From NCBI GenBank assembly GCA_021778375.1, contig JAJYCM010000055.1, positions 1 through 12,122 of the forward strand: DNA of 12,122 nt. Direction: 5' to 3'. The position numbers were made by a program, and so were the translations under genes. The notes beneath the pieces are model-generated. The model was given only the letters and a program-made list of their open reading frames with translations, was not told the origin of the DNA and did not search any database. This document shows positions 1 through 7,845 of this stretch, one piece after another (position 1 is the stretch's first letter; every line of letters starts with the position of its first letter). The stretch is from Bacteroidota bacterium (lineage in GTDB: Bacteria > Bacteroidota > Ignavibacteria > Ignavibacteriales > Ignavibacteriaceae).

Positions 1-1350
1 GGTTATGAAATGCCGGGAAAAATTAATTCTTATATCTTTTTGAATGACGAACAAAAAAAAGTATTAATCGGCTCTGCTAATGCCGACATTGCAAAACCCT
101 GGCTTACCTGTTCCTTCACATCTTTGGGTGATTATGAAGAAACATTGAGGCACGAAATAGCACATTGTTTTACTTCAAAGTTTGGAGTTGGTATATTTAA
201 AGTTGCTGGTGGTATAAATCCCGCATTAATTGAGGGCGCCGCTGTAGCTGGCGACCCATATTTTGATGAACACTCTATTGACTTCATGGCAGCTTTAGCA
301 TACAAGAACGGATATAAAATTAATCTGCCTGGACTATATGGCGGATTCAGCTTTTACACCCAGACCTCTTCTCTTTCCTATGTCTATGCCGGCTCGTTTT
401 CAAAATACTTAATCTCAAACTTCGGGATAAAGAAATTTGAAAAATTCTACTCATCAAATAATTTCAAAAAAGTGTACGGAACTGAAATAAATAAAAAAGT
501 TAAACTGTATTATAATTATCTTGACAGTCTGAAGTTTAATCTAAATCTCAACGAAGCAAATTATTATTTTGGATGGAAGTCTATCTTCTACAAAGTATGC
601 CCGCGATATGTAGCAAACCGCCTGACAAATGCATGGAAGTATTTTAATAACAAAGATTATTCCTCCGCTGAAAAATTATTTTATGAAATTCAAAATCTAA
701 CAGGTAATTATTCCAGCTTAATTGGATTAACTGATTGTTTGGTCAAAGAAAACAAAACGCCTCAAGCTGCCGGTTTTCTGAAAGGGAAAATTAAAGAATT
801 TAAAAATACTTCCTATTATTTTGGTGTTGAATTAAAATTAGCGGATATCGATTTCCTTGCCGGAAATACTTCCGGTGCGGATTCATTATACAGAATTATG
901 CTTATCCAAAATCCGAATAGAAAATATTTTTATCTTGCTAAAGTCAGGTTAAGTCTGATGAATAGTGATTCTCTTTTAAAGATATATTTAGCCGGAAATA
1001 ATTATGACCGGTTCCTTATACTGAAAGACCTGAATGTAATAAATTACGATTATTCTTCTCTACCGGTGCTTATTGATCTGGCAAGATATTTTAATATTAG
1101 CTACGCTATTATTAAACAGATGTTTTCAAAACCTCTTACTGTCAACAATTATGAAAGCAGTTATGCGCTTTATAAAATATCGAATTTTATGTTCGAGAAT
1201 CTGGATTTTGAGACCGCCCAAAAAACCGGGGCGCTTGCTTTGAAATACAATAATGACCCGGACTTCAATCTATTTTTAGAAGAAAATATAAAAAAAATAA
1301 ATTGGTGTAATTCAAACGCTTCTTATATTTTTGCACACTCGAAATTTTAA
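1..1350 (+). CDS. Gluzincin-type zinc metalloprotease with TPR-like C-terminal region (5' partial)
   Basis: Probable zinc-dependent peptidase. The reading frame is open through the first base (codons Gly-Tyr-Glu precede the first Met at base 10), so the true start probably lies upstream and any signal peptide or membrane anchor is not visible. Counting from the Met at base 10, HEIAH is at residues 48-52 (bases 151-165), a HExxH zinc site. A likely third ligand is Glu75 in the IEGAAV segment, 23 residues after the second His, which is the gluzincin (peptidase MA-like) arrangement. From about residue 200 to 430 the protein is helical with repeated aromatic and small residues that look like degenerate TPRs, for example the segment beginning WKYFNNKDYSSAEKLF. 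Family knowledge: such protease-TPR proteins are usually exported or membrane-anchored. Substrate is unknown. It lies 35 bp upstream of the cca gene on the same strand and may be cotranscribed. The fold class is fairly sure; the specific function is not. Confidence 0.72.
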   Translation, partial: GYEMPGKINSYIFLNDEQKKVLIGSANADIAKPWLTCSFTSLGDYEETLRHEIAHCFTSKFGVGIFKVAGGINPALIEGAAVAGDPYFDEHSIDFMAALAYKNGYKINLPGLYGGFSFYTQTSSLSYVYAGSFSKYLISNFGIKKFEKFYSSNNFKKVYGTEINKKVKLYYNYLDSLKFNLNLNEANYYFGWKSIFYKVCPRYVANRLTNAWKYFNNKDYSSAEKLFYEIQNLTGNYSSLIGLTDCLVKENKTPQAAGFLKGKIKEFKNTSYYFGVELKLADIDFLAGNTSGADSLYRIMLIQNPNRKYFYLAKVRLSLMNSDSLLKIYLAGNNYDRFLILKDLNVINYDYSSLPVLIDLARYFNISYAIIKQMFSKPLTVNNYESSYALYKISNFMFENLDFETAQKTGALALKYNNDPDFNLFLEENIKKINWCNSNASYIFAHSKF

Positions 1351-1385
1351 TAGTAATATACTTAAACACTAAACTATTTTTCTAA

Positions 1386-2786
1386 ATGAATTTTACTCAA
1401 GACTTATTAAAATATCCTTTTACGACCAACGCCTCAAAATTAGCCGGCGAAAAAAACATTCAGGTTTTTATCGTTGGAGGTTTTGTGAGGGACCTAATAT
1501 TGAATCGTTCAAGGAATGAAATTGATTTTTTAGTGATAGGCGATGGTGCCGCATTTGCCACCGCATTAGCAAAGCTTTTTGGAATAAATAAAGTAACAAT
1601 ATTCAAGAATTTCGGTACTGCGCATTTTAAATTTCAAGATTATGATTTGGAATTCGTAGGTTCACGAAAAGAATCCTACACTAAAGATAGCCGCAATCCT
1701 GTAGTTACATCCGGCACTTTTGAAGATGATATTCAACGCAGGGACTTTACAATTAATACATTAACAATATCGCTGAACGAGAAGACTTTTGGTGATTTAA
1801 TTGATCCTTATAACGGGCTGGCTGATATCAAAAGTAAAATAATTAAAACTCCGCTGGATCCTGAAATTACTTTTGATGATGATCCTCTTAGAATAATGCG
1901 CGCTTATCGCTTTGCTTCACAATTAAATTTTGCAGTTTCTGAAGATATTAACTTAGCGGCGGGGAAGTTAAAGGAAAGGCTAAGGATTATTTCACAAGAA
2001 AGAATTACGGATGAGTTTTTCAAAATACTTGCTTCGCCTGCGCCATCCGTTGGACTTAAATTGCTCTTTTACTCAGGGGTTATGGAAATAATCTTTCCCG
2101 AAATTGCAAATTTATCCGGAGTGGATCAAAGAATGGATTACCATCATAAAGATGTTTTTCTTCATACTTGCCAGGTAGTGGATAATATCTCCAAAGCTAC
2201 GGATAATGTTTGGCTAAGATTTGCCGCACTTGTACATGATATTGCAAAACCACAAACAAAAAAATTTGTTGAGGAAATTGGCTGGACATTCCATGGTCAT
2301 GAAGAGCTTGGAGCAAGAATGATGAAAAATATTTTTACTAAATACAAGCTTCCTTTTACCAAAATGGATTATATTGAAAAATTAATCAGACTTCATCTTC
2401 GTCCCATTGCACTCGCTAAAGAAGAGGTAACCGACAGCGCAATTAGAAGATTTATTGTTACTGCCGGAGAAGATTTAGGAGATTTGATAACTCTTTGCAG
2501 AGCAGATATTACGAGCAAAAATCCTGGTAAAGTTTCGAAATATTTAGACAACTACGAAAGAGTTATGAAAAAAGTTTGGGAAGTTGAAGAAAAGGATAAA
2601 CTACGGGCATTCCAATCTCCAGTTCGTGGTGAAGTAATAATGGAGGTGTGTAATTTAAAACCGTCAAAGAAAGTCGGAGAGATTAAAACCGCAATTGAAG
2701 ATGCAATACTGGACGGGAAAATTGGTAACAATTATGAAGAAGCATTTCAATATTTATTATCCATAAAGCAGAAACTTAATTTATAA
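1386..2786 (+). CDS. cca: CCA-adding tRNA nucleotidyltransferase with HD domain
   Basis: Adds or repairs the 3' CCA end of tRNAs using CTP and ATP, in the cytoplasm. The 466-residue protein has the class II nucleotidyltransferase head: GGFVRD at residues 31-36, the metal site in NEIDFLV (45-47), a likely third carboxylate in LEFVGSRKE (Glu89), RRDFTIN (118-124), and the DDPLRIMRAYRFA block (165-177). QERITDE (204-210) matches the nucleotide-recognition helix. A C-terminal HD domain follows, with HHKDVFLH (253-260), VHDIAKP (283-289) and FHGHEELGA (302-310), as in HD-bearing Cca/PcnB relatives. The length is normal for that subgroup. The first position of the usual DxD pair is Glu45 here rather than Asp. 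The ATG has no clear Shine-Dalgarno, only an AT-rich leader. A poly(A) polymerase or a CC- or A-only enzyme cannot be excluded from sequence alone, but a lone full-length Cca is the simplest reading. Confidence 0.93.
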   Translation: MNFTQDLLKYPFTTNASKLAGEKNIQVFIVGGFVRDLILNRSRNEIDFLVIGDGAAFATALAKLFGINKVTIFKNFGTAHFKFQDYDLEFVGSRKESYTKDSRNPVVTSGTFEDDIQRRDFTINTLTISLNEKTFGDLIDPYNGLADIKSKIIKTPLDPEITFDDDPLRIMRAYRFASQLNFAVSEDINLAAGKLKERLRIISQERITDEFFKILASPAPSVGLKLLFYSGVMEIIFPEIANLSGVDQRMDYHHKDVFLHTCQVVDNISKATDNVWLRFAALVHDIAKPQTKKFVEEIGWTFHGHEELGARMMKNIFTKYKLPFTKMDYIEKLIRLHLRPIALAKEEVTDSAIRRFIVTAGEDLGDLITLCRADITSKNPGKVSKYLDNYERVMKKVWEVEEKDKLRAFQSPVRGEVIMEVCNLKPSKKVGEIKTAIEDAILDGKIGNNYEEAFQYLLSIKQKLNL

Positions 2787-2988
2787 CCATTAACCTTAAT
2801 TTAGTTAAATCGCCGTACAAGTAATTATCTTACCGTTTATAAAATTGGCTTTTTAACTATATGAGTAAATCGTATTTTTACATTTAAAATTGACTGGAAT
2901 CTAGAGATGTTAAATTAAATAGCATAACTTATTCAATTTTAAATTTGTGAATCAGAATATAAAAATTAAATAATATTTGGAGTAAATA
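2787..2988. other. Intergenic gap before the export operon
   Basis: This AT-rich spacer of 202 bp separates cca from the TolC-type gene. I see no ORF and no convincing terminator; there is only a weak TTAAC/GTTAA inverted repeat just after the cca stop. The distal half carries promoter-like boxes, listed separately, and GGAG at 2979-2982, which sits six bases before the next ATG. Confidence 0.6.
2890..2947 (+). promoter_or_regulatory. Candidate promoter of the TolC-MacAB operon
   Basis: Two possible signals are visible. TTGACT at 2890-2895 resembles a -35 box, but the best -10 match (TAAATT, 2911-2916) is only 15 bp away. TAAATTTG at 2940-2947 exactly fits the Bacteroidetes -7 consensus TAnnTTTG and would give a leader of about 35-40 nt, but no good -33 TTTG is found at the expected spacing. 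The location in the only sizeable gap upstream of the operon supports a promoter here; the precise boxes are uncertain. Confidence 0.3.
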
Positions 2989-4356
2989 ATGCGCATCTTC
3001 CATAAATTCATATTTGCCATTTTTGCCTTTTCGGTAATTACTTACGGACAGTCCGAATTAACTTTAGACAAGGCTGTAAATATTGCGCTTCATAGGAACA
3101 CCACATTGCAAAAATCAATGAACAGCTTAAAATCCGTTGAATCAGCGTATAAAGCTTCTTGGGGAAGTCTTTTACCGAGCATTAACGCCCAAGGCAGTTA
3201 CGGTTGGAACCGATCAATTCAACCAGGTACAAGCGGAAGAACATATACCTTTCAAGGTATTACAATCAGTCTTCCTGCTACTCCAAGTTCTTCTACCGAT
3301 ACATATAATTATACTGCCGGTGTAAATGCATCTTGGACATTATTCGATGGACTTTCAAATATCGCAGCAGTTTCGCAAAGCAAAAAGCAATTAGAATCTG
3401 CAAAGCTTCAGTTGGAGAATCTAAAGCAAAATATTGTTTTTCAAACTATCAGCCTTTACTACGCTGTTGTCAACAACATACAGTTGTTAAAGGTAAAGGA
3501 AGATAATGTAAAGTGGAATAAAGAGAATTTAGCGACAATTATTGAAAAAAATAAACTTGGTGCGGTTACATTAGCCGATGTATATGCACAGCAAGTTCAA
3601 GAAGGAAATGCTGAACTTGATTTAATTCAAACAAATAATAATTTAGAAATTTCAAAAAGTAATTTACTTTATTATTTGGGACTTGATGTGCTAACTAATT
3701 ATACTTTTTCTGATTCCCTTACTAATCAAGAAGAGAATGTTTTAAACTCTGATCTTTCTGCTCAGTTCGGTAATATTGACCAACTTGTTAAACAGGCTTT
3801 AGCATCAAGAGATGATTATAAAAGCGCAGAGTTGGATTTTCAGGGCGCGCAAAATGGTATTACAATGTCAGAAGGTAGTTATTTCCCTCGCTTAACTGGA
3901 AGCGCAGGTTACAATCTTTTCGCAAATCAAATAGACAACTTATCGAAGTCAAGAACTTATTCTGCCGGATTAACTTTAAGCATTCCGATTTTCTCAGGTT
4001 TTAATGTTGATAACCAGGTGCAGGCCGCCGAAGTCAATGCTATGAATAAGCAAGTTGATGTAGATGATCTAAGAAGAACAATCAAACAAAATTTACAGCA
4101 GACCTACTTAAATATTCAAGCTGCAGAAAAAAGCCTTGAGGTGAATAAGAGAAACGTAGCTTCCGCAGGAGAAAACCAAAAGATAACTCAAGAGAAATAT
4201 ACATTAGGATCAGGAACCTTGCTTGATGTTTTAGTTGCAAATTCAAATTATACAAATGCTCAAACAAGCTTAATCAATGCCGAGTTTCAATATATCGTTC
4301 TTAATCAGCAGCTAAAATATTATCTCGGTGTTCTCAACTTTAAACAGTATGAATAA
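2989..4356 (+). CDS. TolC-family outer-membrane efflux channel protein
   Basis: Outer-membrane/periplasmic tunnel of a tripartite export pump; family members act as trimers. The 455-residue product begins with a Sec-type signal peptide (a basic start, then a hydrophobic stretch to about residue 20, cleavage likely near YGQS). The mature part opens with LTLDKAVNIALHRN, the classic OEP opening motif. Two homologous halves of long helices follow: residues about 23-240, and about 260-455 starting near LVKQALASRDDYKSAELDF. Each half carries a Gly/Ser/aromatic-rich beta-strand segment (around 65-120 and 295-340) expected to form the outer-membrane barrel. GSGTLLDVLVANSNYTNAQTSLI near the C-terminus is typical of the family. 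It starts with GGAG six bases upstream and is followed after 26 bp by the adaptor gene. The family call is firm; the exported substrate is unknown. Confidence 0.93.
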   Translation: MRIFHKFIFAIFAFSVITYGQSELTLDKAVNIALHRNTTLQKSMNSLKSVESAYKASWGSLLPSINAQGSYGWNRSIQPGTSGRTYTFQGITISLPATPSSSTDTYNYTAGVNASWTLFDGLSNIAAVSQSKKQLESAKLQLENLKQNIVFQTISLYYAVVNNIQLLKVKEDNVKWNKENLATIIEKNKLGAVTLADVYAQQVQEGNAELDLIQTNNNLEISKSNLLYYLGLDVLTNYTFSDSLTNQEENVLNSDLSAQFGNIDQLVKQALASRDDYKSAELDFQGAQNGITMSEGSYFPRLTGSAGYNLFANQIDNLSKSRTYSAGLTLSIPIFSGFNVDNQVQAAEVNAMNKQVDVDDLRRTIKQNLQQTYLNIQAAEKSLEVNKRNVASAGENQKITQEKYTLGSGTLLDVLVANSNYTNAQTSLINAEFQYIVLNQQLKYYLGVLNFKQYE

Positions 4357-4382
4357 AAATTTAAATTAGGAGAATTTTTCAA

Positions 4383-5663
4383 ATGGCTATTGGTAAACAA
4401 AAAAAGTCAAAAAAGAAAATAATAATATTTTCTACAATTGGAGTGTTAGTAATTGCTCTTGCTTTAATTGCATTTCTTGGAGGGAAAAGAGATGAAATAG
4501 TTCCTATACAAATAGAAAAAGCTTCTATACGAACTATTACTCAAAGTGTAACAGCAACCGGTACACTAGACCCTGAATTTAAAGTTGTAATTACTCCGGA
4601 AGTAACAGGCGAAATTGTGGAACTGCCGGTTAAAGAAGGCGATTTTGTTAAAAAAGGGCAGCTTCTTATAAAAATAAAGTCAGATGCTTATCGTGCCCAA
4701 GTTCAACAATCTGAGGCAAGCCTCAATTCAGCTAAAGCCACTCTTTCAATGAATAAAGCACAGCTTGATAAAGTCACTGCTGATTATAATAGAACTAAAC
4801 AACTACGCGCAAAAAATCTTGCAAGCGATTCTGATCTTGAAACAGCAAAGAGCACATATCTCTCAGCTAAAGGTGCTTATGAAGGCGCACAAGCACAAAT
4901 TCAGCAAATGCAAGCAGCTCTCAAAGTACAATTGGATCAATTAAGCAAGACGACTATTTATTCACCAATGACCGGTACTGTAAGCCAATTGAACGTTGAA
5001 CTTGGTGAAAGAGTTTTAGGAAGCGGATTCAGCCAGGGGACAAATGTAATGACCATCTCCGACCTCAAAAGTATGCTTGCCGTTGTTGATGTTGATGAAA
5101 ACGATGTGGTATTAGTTTCTCCTGGAGACACAGCAAGAATTAAAATTGATGCATTCGGAGATAAAGTATTTAAGGGAATAGTTTATCAAATAGGCAATAG
5201 CGCGCTAACTACCGGTACAAGCACGCAGGATCAAGTAGTTAATTTTGAAGTTAAATTAAAGTTCCTCGATTTTGATAATAATTTTAGGCCGGGTATGTCT
5301 TGTAATGCAAGTATTGAGACAAAAACGTTGAATAATGTTCTAAGTGTTCCGATTCAAAGCGTTACAGCAAGAAGCAACATATCTGAAGCGAAACAAGCTC
5401 AAAATAAAGGTCAGGATAATCAAGTAAAGAAAAAAGATAACGGGAATAAAATTCAAGAAATTGTTTTTGTCGTAAATAAAAATAAAGCAAAAGCAGTTAA
5501 CGTAAAGACAGGTATTAGCGACGATAATTATATCCAGATAATTGACGGATTAAAGCAAGGTCAAGAAGTTGTTACCGGAAGTTATAAAGCTATATCTACA
5601 GATTTACATGATGGTTCTGATGTTAAGGTAGAAAGCAAAAGTAAGATGTACTCAAATCAATAA
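4383..5663 (+). CDS. MacA-type periplasmic adaptor (membrane fusion protein)
   Basis: Bridges the inner-membrane ABC transporter to the TolC-type channel. The 426-residue protein has a lysine-rich cytoplasmic start, then one membrane anchor at residues 13-33. The first half of the biotinyl-lipoyl domain spans roughly 68-98 (EVTGEIVELPVKEGDFVKKG). An alpha-hairpin coiled coil rich in Ala, Gln and Lys covers about 100-187. The second lipoyl half (TIYSPMTGTVSQLNVELGERV) lies at 191-211, and beta-barrel and membrane-proximal domains run to the end. FRPGMSCNASIET (301-313) is a family hallmark. A low-complexity Lys/Gln/Asn insert (about 333-357) interrupts the membrane-proximal region. A strong Shine-Dalgarno, AGGAGA at 4368-4373, precedes the ATG. 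Its position directly before a MacB-type ATPase makes a MacA role more likely than an RND adaptor. Confidence 0.93.
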   Translation: MAIGKQKKSKKKIIIFSTIGVLVIALALIAFLGGKRDEIVPIQIEKASIRTITQSVTATGTLDPEFKVVITPEVTGEIVELPVKEGDFVKKGQLLIKIKSDAYRAQVQQSEASLNSAKATLSMNKAQLDKVTADYNRTKQLRAKNLASDSDLETAKSTYLSAKGAYEGAQAQIQQMQAALKVQLDQLSKTTIYSPMTGTVSQLNVELGERVLGSGFSQGTNVMTISDLKSMLAVVDVDENDVVLVSPGDTARIKIDAFGDKVFKGIVYQIGNSALTTGTSTQDQVVNFEVKLKFLDFDNNFRPGMSCNASIETKTLNNVLSVPIQSVTARSNISEAKQAQNKGQDNQVKKKDNGNKIQEIVFVVNKNKAKAVNVKTGISDDNYIQIIDGLKQGQEVVTGSYKAISTDLHDGSDVKVESKSKMYSNQ

Positions 5664-5683
5664 ACTTAAGCTTGGAAGAAAAG

Positions 5684-6403
5684 ATGAACATAATTAATAT
5701 TGAACATATTGCGAAAGTTTATCAAGTTGGTACGGAAGAAGTTCATGCTCTTCGAGATGTATCACTTAACATAGATAAACATGAATATGTTGCTATCATG
5801 GGTCCGTCCGGCTCTGGCAAGTCTACATTGATGAATATGCTCGGATGTCTGGATACGCCAACTTCAGGTAAATATGAGTTTACAGGCGTAAGCGTTAGTG
5901 AAATGTCTGACAACGATCTTGCAAAAATTAGAAACAGAGAAATCGGATTTGTCTTTCAAACTTTTAATCTTTTAGCTCGCTCAGATGCTCTGCATAATGT
6001 AGAACTTCCTTTGATTTATGCCGGTCTCCCTTCTGCCGAAAGAAAAGAACGAGCTGAACAAGCTTTGATAGACGTAGGGTTAAAAGAAAGAATGCACCAT
6101 AAACCAAATGAGCTATCAGGAGGACAACGTCAGCGTGTTGCTGTTGCTCGTGCAATAGTAACGAGACCTTCAATTATTCTTGCAGATGAACCTACCGGAA
6201 ATCTTGATTCTAAAACCGGTGAGGAAATTATGCTTTTATTCAACGAAATTTATGAAAAAGGTAACACTATTATTCTAGTTACTCACGAAGAATATATTGC
6301 GGAACATGCCGCGAGAATTATTAGAATTAAGGATGGATTAATTGAATCTGATTCACCTGTAGCAAATCGCTATATACCGAAGCTACATCCAGCGGTGAGT
6401 TGA
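5684..6403 (+). CDS. MacB/LolD-type ABC transporter ATPase
   Basis: Cytoplasmic ATP-hydrolysing subunit that powers the neighbouring permeases. At 239 residues it is a complete stand-alone nucleotide-binding domain: Walker A GPSGSGKST (40-48), Q-loop FVFQTFNLL with Gln92, signature LSGGQRQRVAVARA (144-157), Walker B IILADE (164-169) with D-loop GNLD, and switch His201 in LVTHE. The NLLARSDALHNVELPL stretch is characteristic of the MacB/LolD/FtsE group. I chose the ATG at 5684. A TTG four codons earlier is in frame, but GGAAG at 5674-5678 is placed as the ribosome site for the ATG and would overlap a TTG start. It lies 20 bp after the adaptor stop, so the two are surely cotranscribed. In E. 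coli MacB the ATPase is fused to its permease; here it is separate. Confidence 0.95.
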   Translation: MNIINIEHIAKVYQVGTEEVHALRDVSLNIDKHEYVAIMGPSGSGKSTLMNMLGCLDTPTSGKYEFTGVSVSEMSDNDLAKIRNREIGFVFQTFNLLARSDALHNVELPLIYAGLPSAERKERAEQALIDVGLKERMHHKPNELSGGQRQRVAVARAIVTRPSIILADEPTGNLDSKTGEEIMLLFNEIYEKGNTIILVTHEEYIAEHAARIIRIKDGLIESDSPVANRYIPKLHPAVS

Positions 6404-6435
6404 GTTACTAATATTACCCAATTTTTGTAGTAGTA

Positions 6436-6512
6436 GGGTGATGGAATGTTGGAATAGTGGAGTGATGGAATCGATTAATTTTTTCTCATTACTCCAACAT
6501 TCCATTACTCCC
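6436..6512 (+). repeat. Long imperfect inverted repeat with GGAAT-rich arms
   Basis: ATGGAATGTTGGA at 6441-6453 is perfectly complemented by TCCAACATTCCAT at 6493-6505. Pairing extends on both sides, with G-U wobbles and one mismatch, to about 6436-6460 against 6486-6510. The loop is about 25 nt and contains another GTGATGGAAT copy (6462-6471) matching 6438-6447 in direct orientation, so the arm itself is built of short GGAAT-type units. It lies between the ATPase and the first permease of one operon. It could attenuate readthrough, protect the upstream mRNA, or be an interspersed repeat. It is not a classic terminator, because no U-run follows the right arm. Confidence 0.7.
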
Positions 6513-6544
6513 AATTGAAATCCTGCGAAAGGTGAATTAGTAAT

Positions 6545-6569
6545 TTGCTTTTGCGGTTTGAGCTATAAT
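6545..6569 (+). promoter_or_regulatory. Weak candidate internal promoter before the permeases
   Basis: A perfect TATAAT is at 6564-6569, 31 bp before the permease ATG. The best upstream partner, TTGCTT (6545-6550), is only 13 bp away, which is short. In an AT-rich spacer a chance TATAAT is plausible, so this is only a candidate for separate permease expression downstream of the hairpin. Confidence 0.25.
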
Positions 6570-6600
6570 AATTATGAAATTAAATTTATGGAAATAAAAT

Positions 6601-7845
6601 ATGTCTAAGCTTGCTTTCTTATCGTATGAATTAAAAGAGAGCTTTATGATTGCGCTAAGAGCAATTAGGGCAAACAAGATTCGTTCTGCACTAACTATGC
6701 TCGGTATTTTTATCGGAATTACGGTTGTAGTCTTAATGACAACCGCTATAAAGGGTATTGATAATTCGTTTCAAAAAGGTATCAGTTCGCTTGGTTCCGA
6801 TGTACTATACATTTCCAAATGGCAATGGTTCTCAAATACAGATTGGTGGAAAATGAGGAATCGTCGTCAAATAACAATGGAAGAATTTCAGAAATATAAA
6901 GAAATGGCTAAACTTCCTCTTGCTGTCGCACCAACTACCGCAACGAACCAAAATATTAAATATAAAACGAACGTGGTTAATAGTGTCTTTGTTACAGGCT
7001 CGGATGCTGATTATGTTAAAACGACAAACTTTACTTTTGACCAGGGAAGATTTTTTACCGATATCGAAAGCAACGGGGCAAGAAATGTAGCTGTCTTAGG
7101 AAGTGCGGTTTCGAAAACATTGTTTCCTCATGGGAATGCGGTCGGCAATGATATAAAAATAGGTGCTGTTTCTTATCGGGTTGTAGGAGTATTGACTGAA
7201 CAAGGGAGTTTTATGCTTGGAAGTTTTAATCCTGATAACCAGGTTTATGTTCCTATAGGCACTATATTTAAATATTTCCTTGACGAGCGCCATCAAAGTA
7301 TTACGATCAATGTTCGCGCTGCAAGTCCGGCATTGCTTGAAGACACAAAAGAAGAAGCAGACGGAATTTTTAGAAAAGTAAGAGGCTTGAGTTTCAATCA
7401 ACCTGATGACTTTTCAATTAACCAGCAAGAAGCATTAATTGAACAATATAACAAAGTAGTCGGCGTCATTCAGATTGCAGGCTTATTTATTACAGGGCTT
7501 TCATTGTTTGTAGGAGCAATCGGAATTATGAATATCATGTTTGTTTCGGTACGCGAAAGGACAAAAGAAATCGGTTTAAGAAAAGCAATCGGTGCAAGGA
7601 AAAGCGCTATACTTGCGCAATTTCTTTTAGAATCTTCCATTATATGCTTAGTAGGAGGAATCATTGGGCTGATAGCGGCAATATTATTAAGTTTTCTTGT
7701 TAATCAATTCATCCCGACTTCCGTGCAATACAGCGCGGTAGTCTTGGCAATTGTTGTTTCCTTAATTACAGGATTAGTTTCAGGATTTGCACCTGCATAT
7801 ACTGCGGCTAAGATGGACCCTGTAGAAGCTTTGAGGTTTGAATAA
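6601..7845 (+). CDS. MacB/FtsX-type ABC transporter permease, first paralogue
   Basis: Inner-membrane subunit thought to couple ATP hydrolysis to periplasmic movement and expulsion of substrate through the adaptor and channel. The 414-residue topology is typical of MacB permeases: amphipathic N-terminus with ALRAIRANKIRSALTMLGIFIGI, TM1 at about 29-50, a large periplasmic MacB core domain (about 51-285), then TM2 (about 288-312), TM3 (about 342-367) and TM4 (about 379-402). Between TM2 and TM3 sits the coupling-helix region RERTKEIGLRKAIGARKSAIL, and the C-terminus ends MDPVEALRFE, as usual. GGAAA at 6590-6594 precedes the ATG. The gene is followed without any spacer by a second permease. It lacks its own ATPase domain and presumably uses the ATPase encoded at 5684-6403. 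Confidence 0.94.
   Translation: MSKLAFLSYELKESFMIALRAIRANKIRSALTMLGIFIGITVVVLMTTAIKGIDNSFQKGISSLGSDVLYISKWQWFSNTDWWKMRNRRQITMEEFQKYKEMAKLPLAVAPTTATNQNIKYKTNVVNSVFVTGSDADYVKTTNFTFDQGRFFTDIESNGARNVAVLGSAVSKTLFPHGNAVGNDIKIGAVSYRVVGVLTEQGSFMLGSFNPDNQVYVPIGTIFKYFLDERHQSITINVRAASPALLEDTKEEADGIFRKVRGLSFNQPDDFSINQQEALIEQYNKVVGVIQIAGLFITGLSLFVGAIGIMNIMFVSVRERTKEIGLRKAIGARKSAILAQFLLESSIICLVGGIIGLIAAILLSFLVNQFIPTSVQYSAVVLAIVVSLITGLVSGFAPAYTAAKMDPVEALRFE

Noticed and set aside
2787..2830. Rho-independent terminator after cca
   Set aside because: Only a 5-bp AT-rich inverted repeat (TTAAC/GTTAA) with no GC stem or U-run.
5672..5683. Upstream in-frame TTG as start of the ATPase
   Set aside because: GGAAG at 5674-5678 is correctly spaced for the ATG at 5684, and the TTG would lie before its own ribosome site; family members also begin close to this ATG.
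6536..6560. A further degraded copy of the 115-bp element in the ATPase-permease spacer
   Set aside because: Only CTTTTGCG (8 bases) matches the complement of the element's left end; too short to support a relationship.
7096..7401. A 101-codon - strand reading frame inside the first permease
   Set aside because: Antisense shadow of the periplasmic domain; composition rich in Cys, Phe and Ser without a protein-like pattern.
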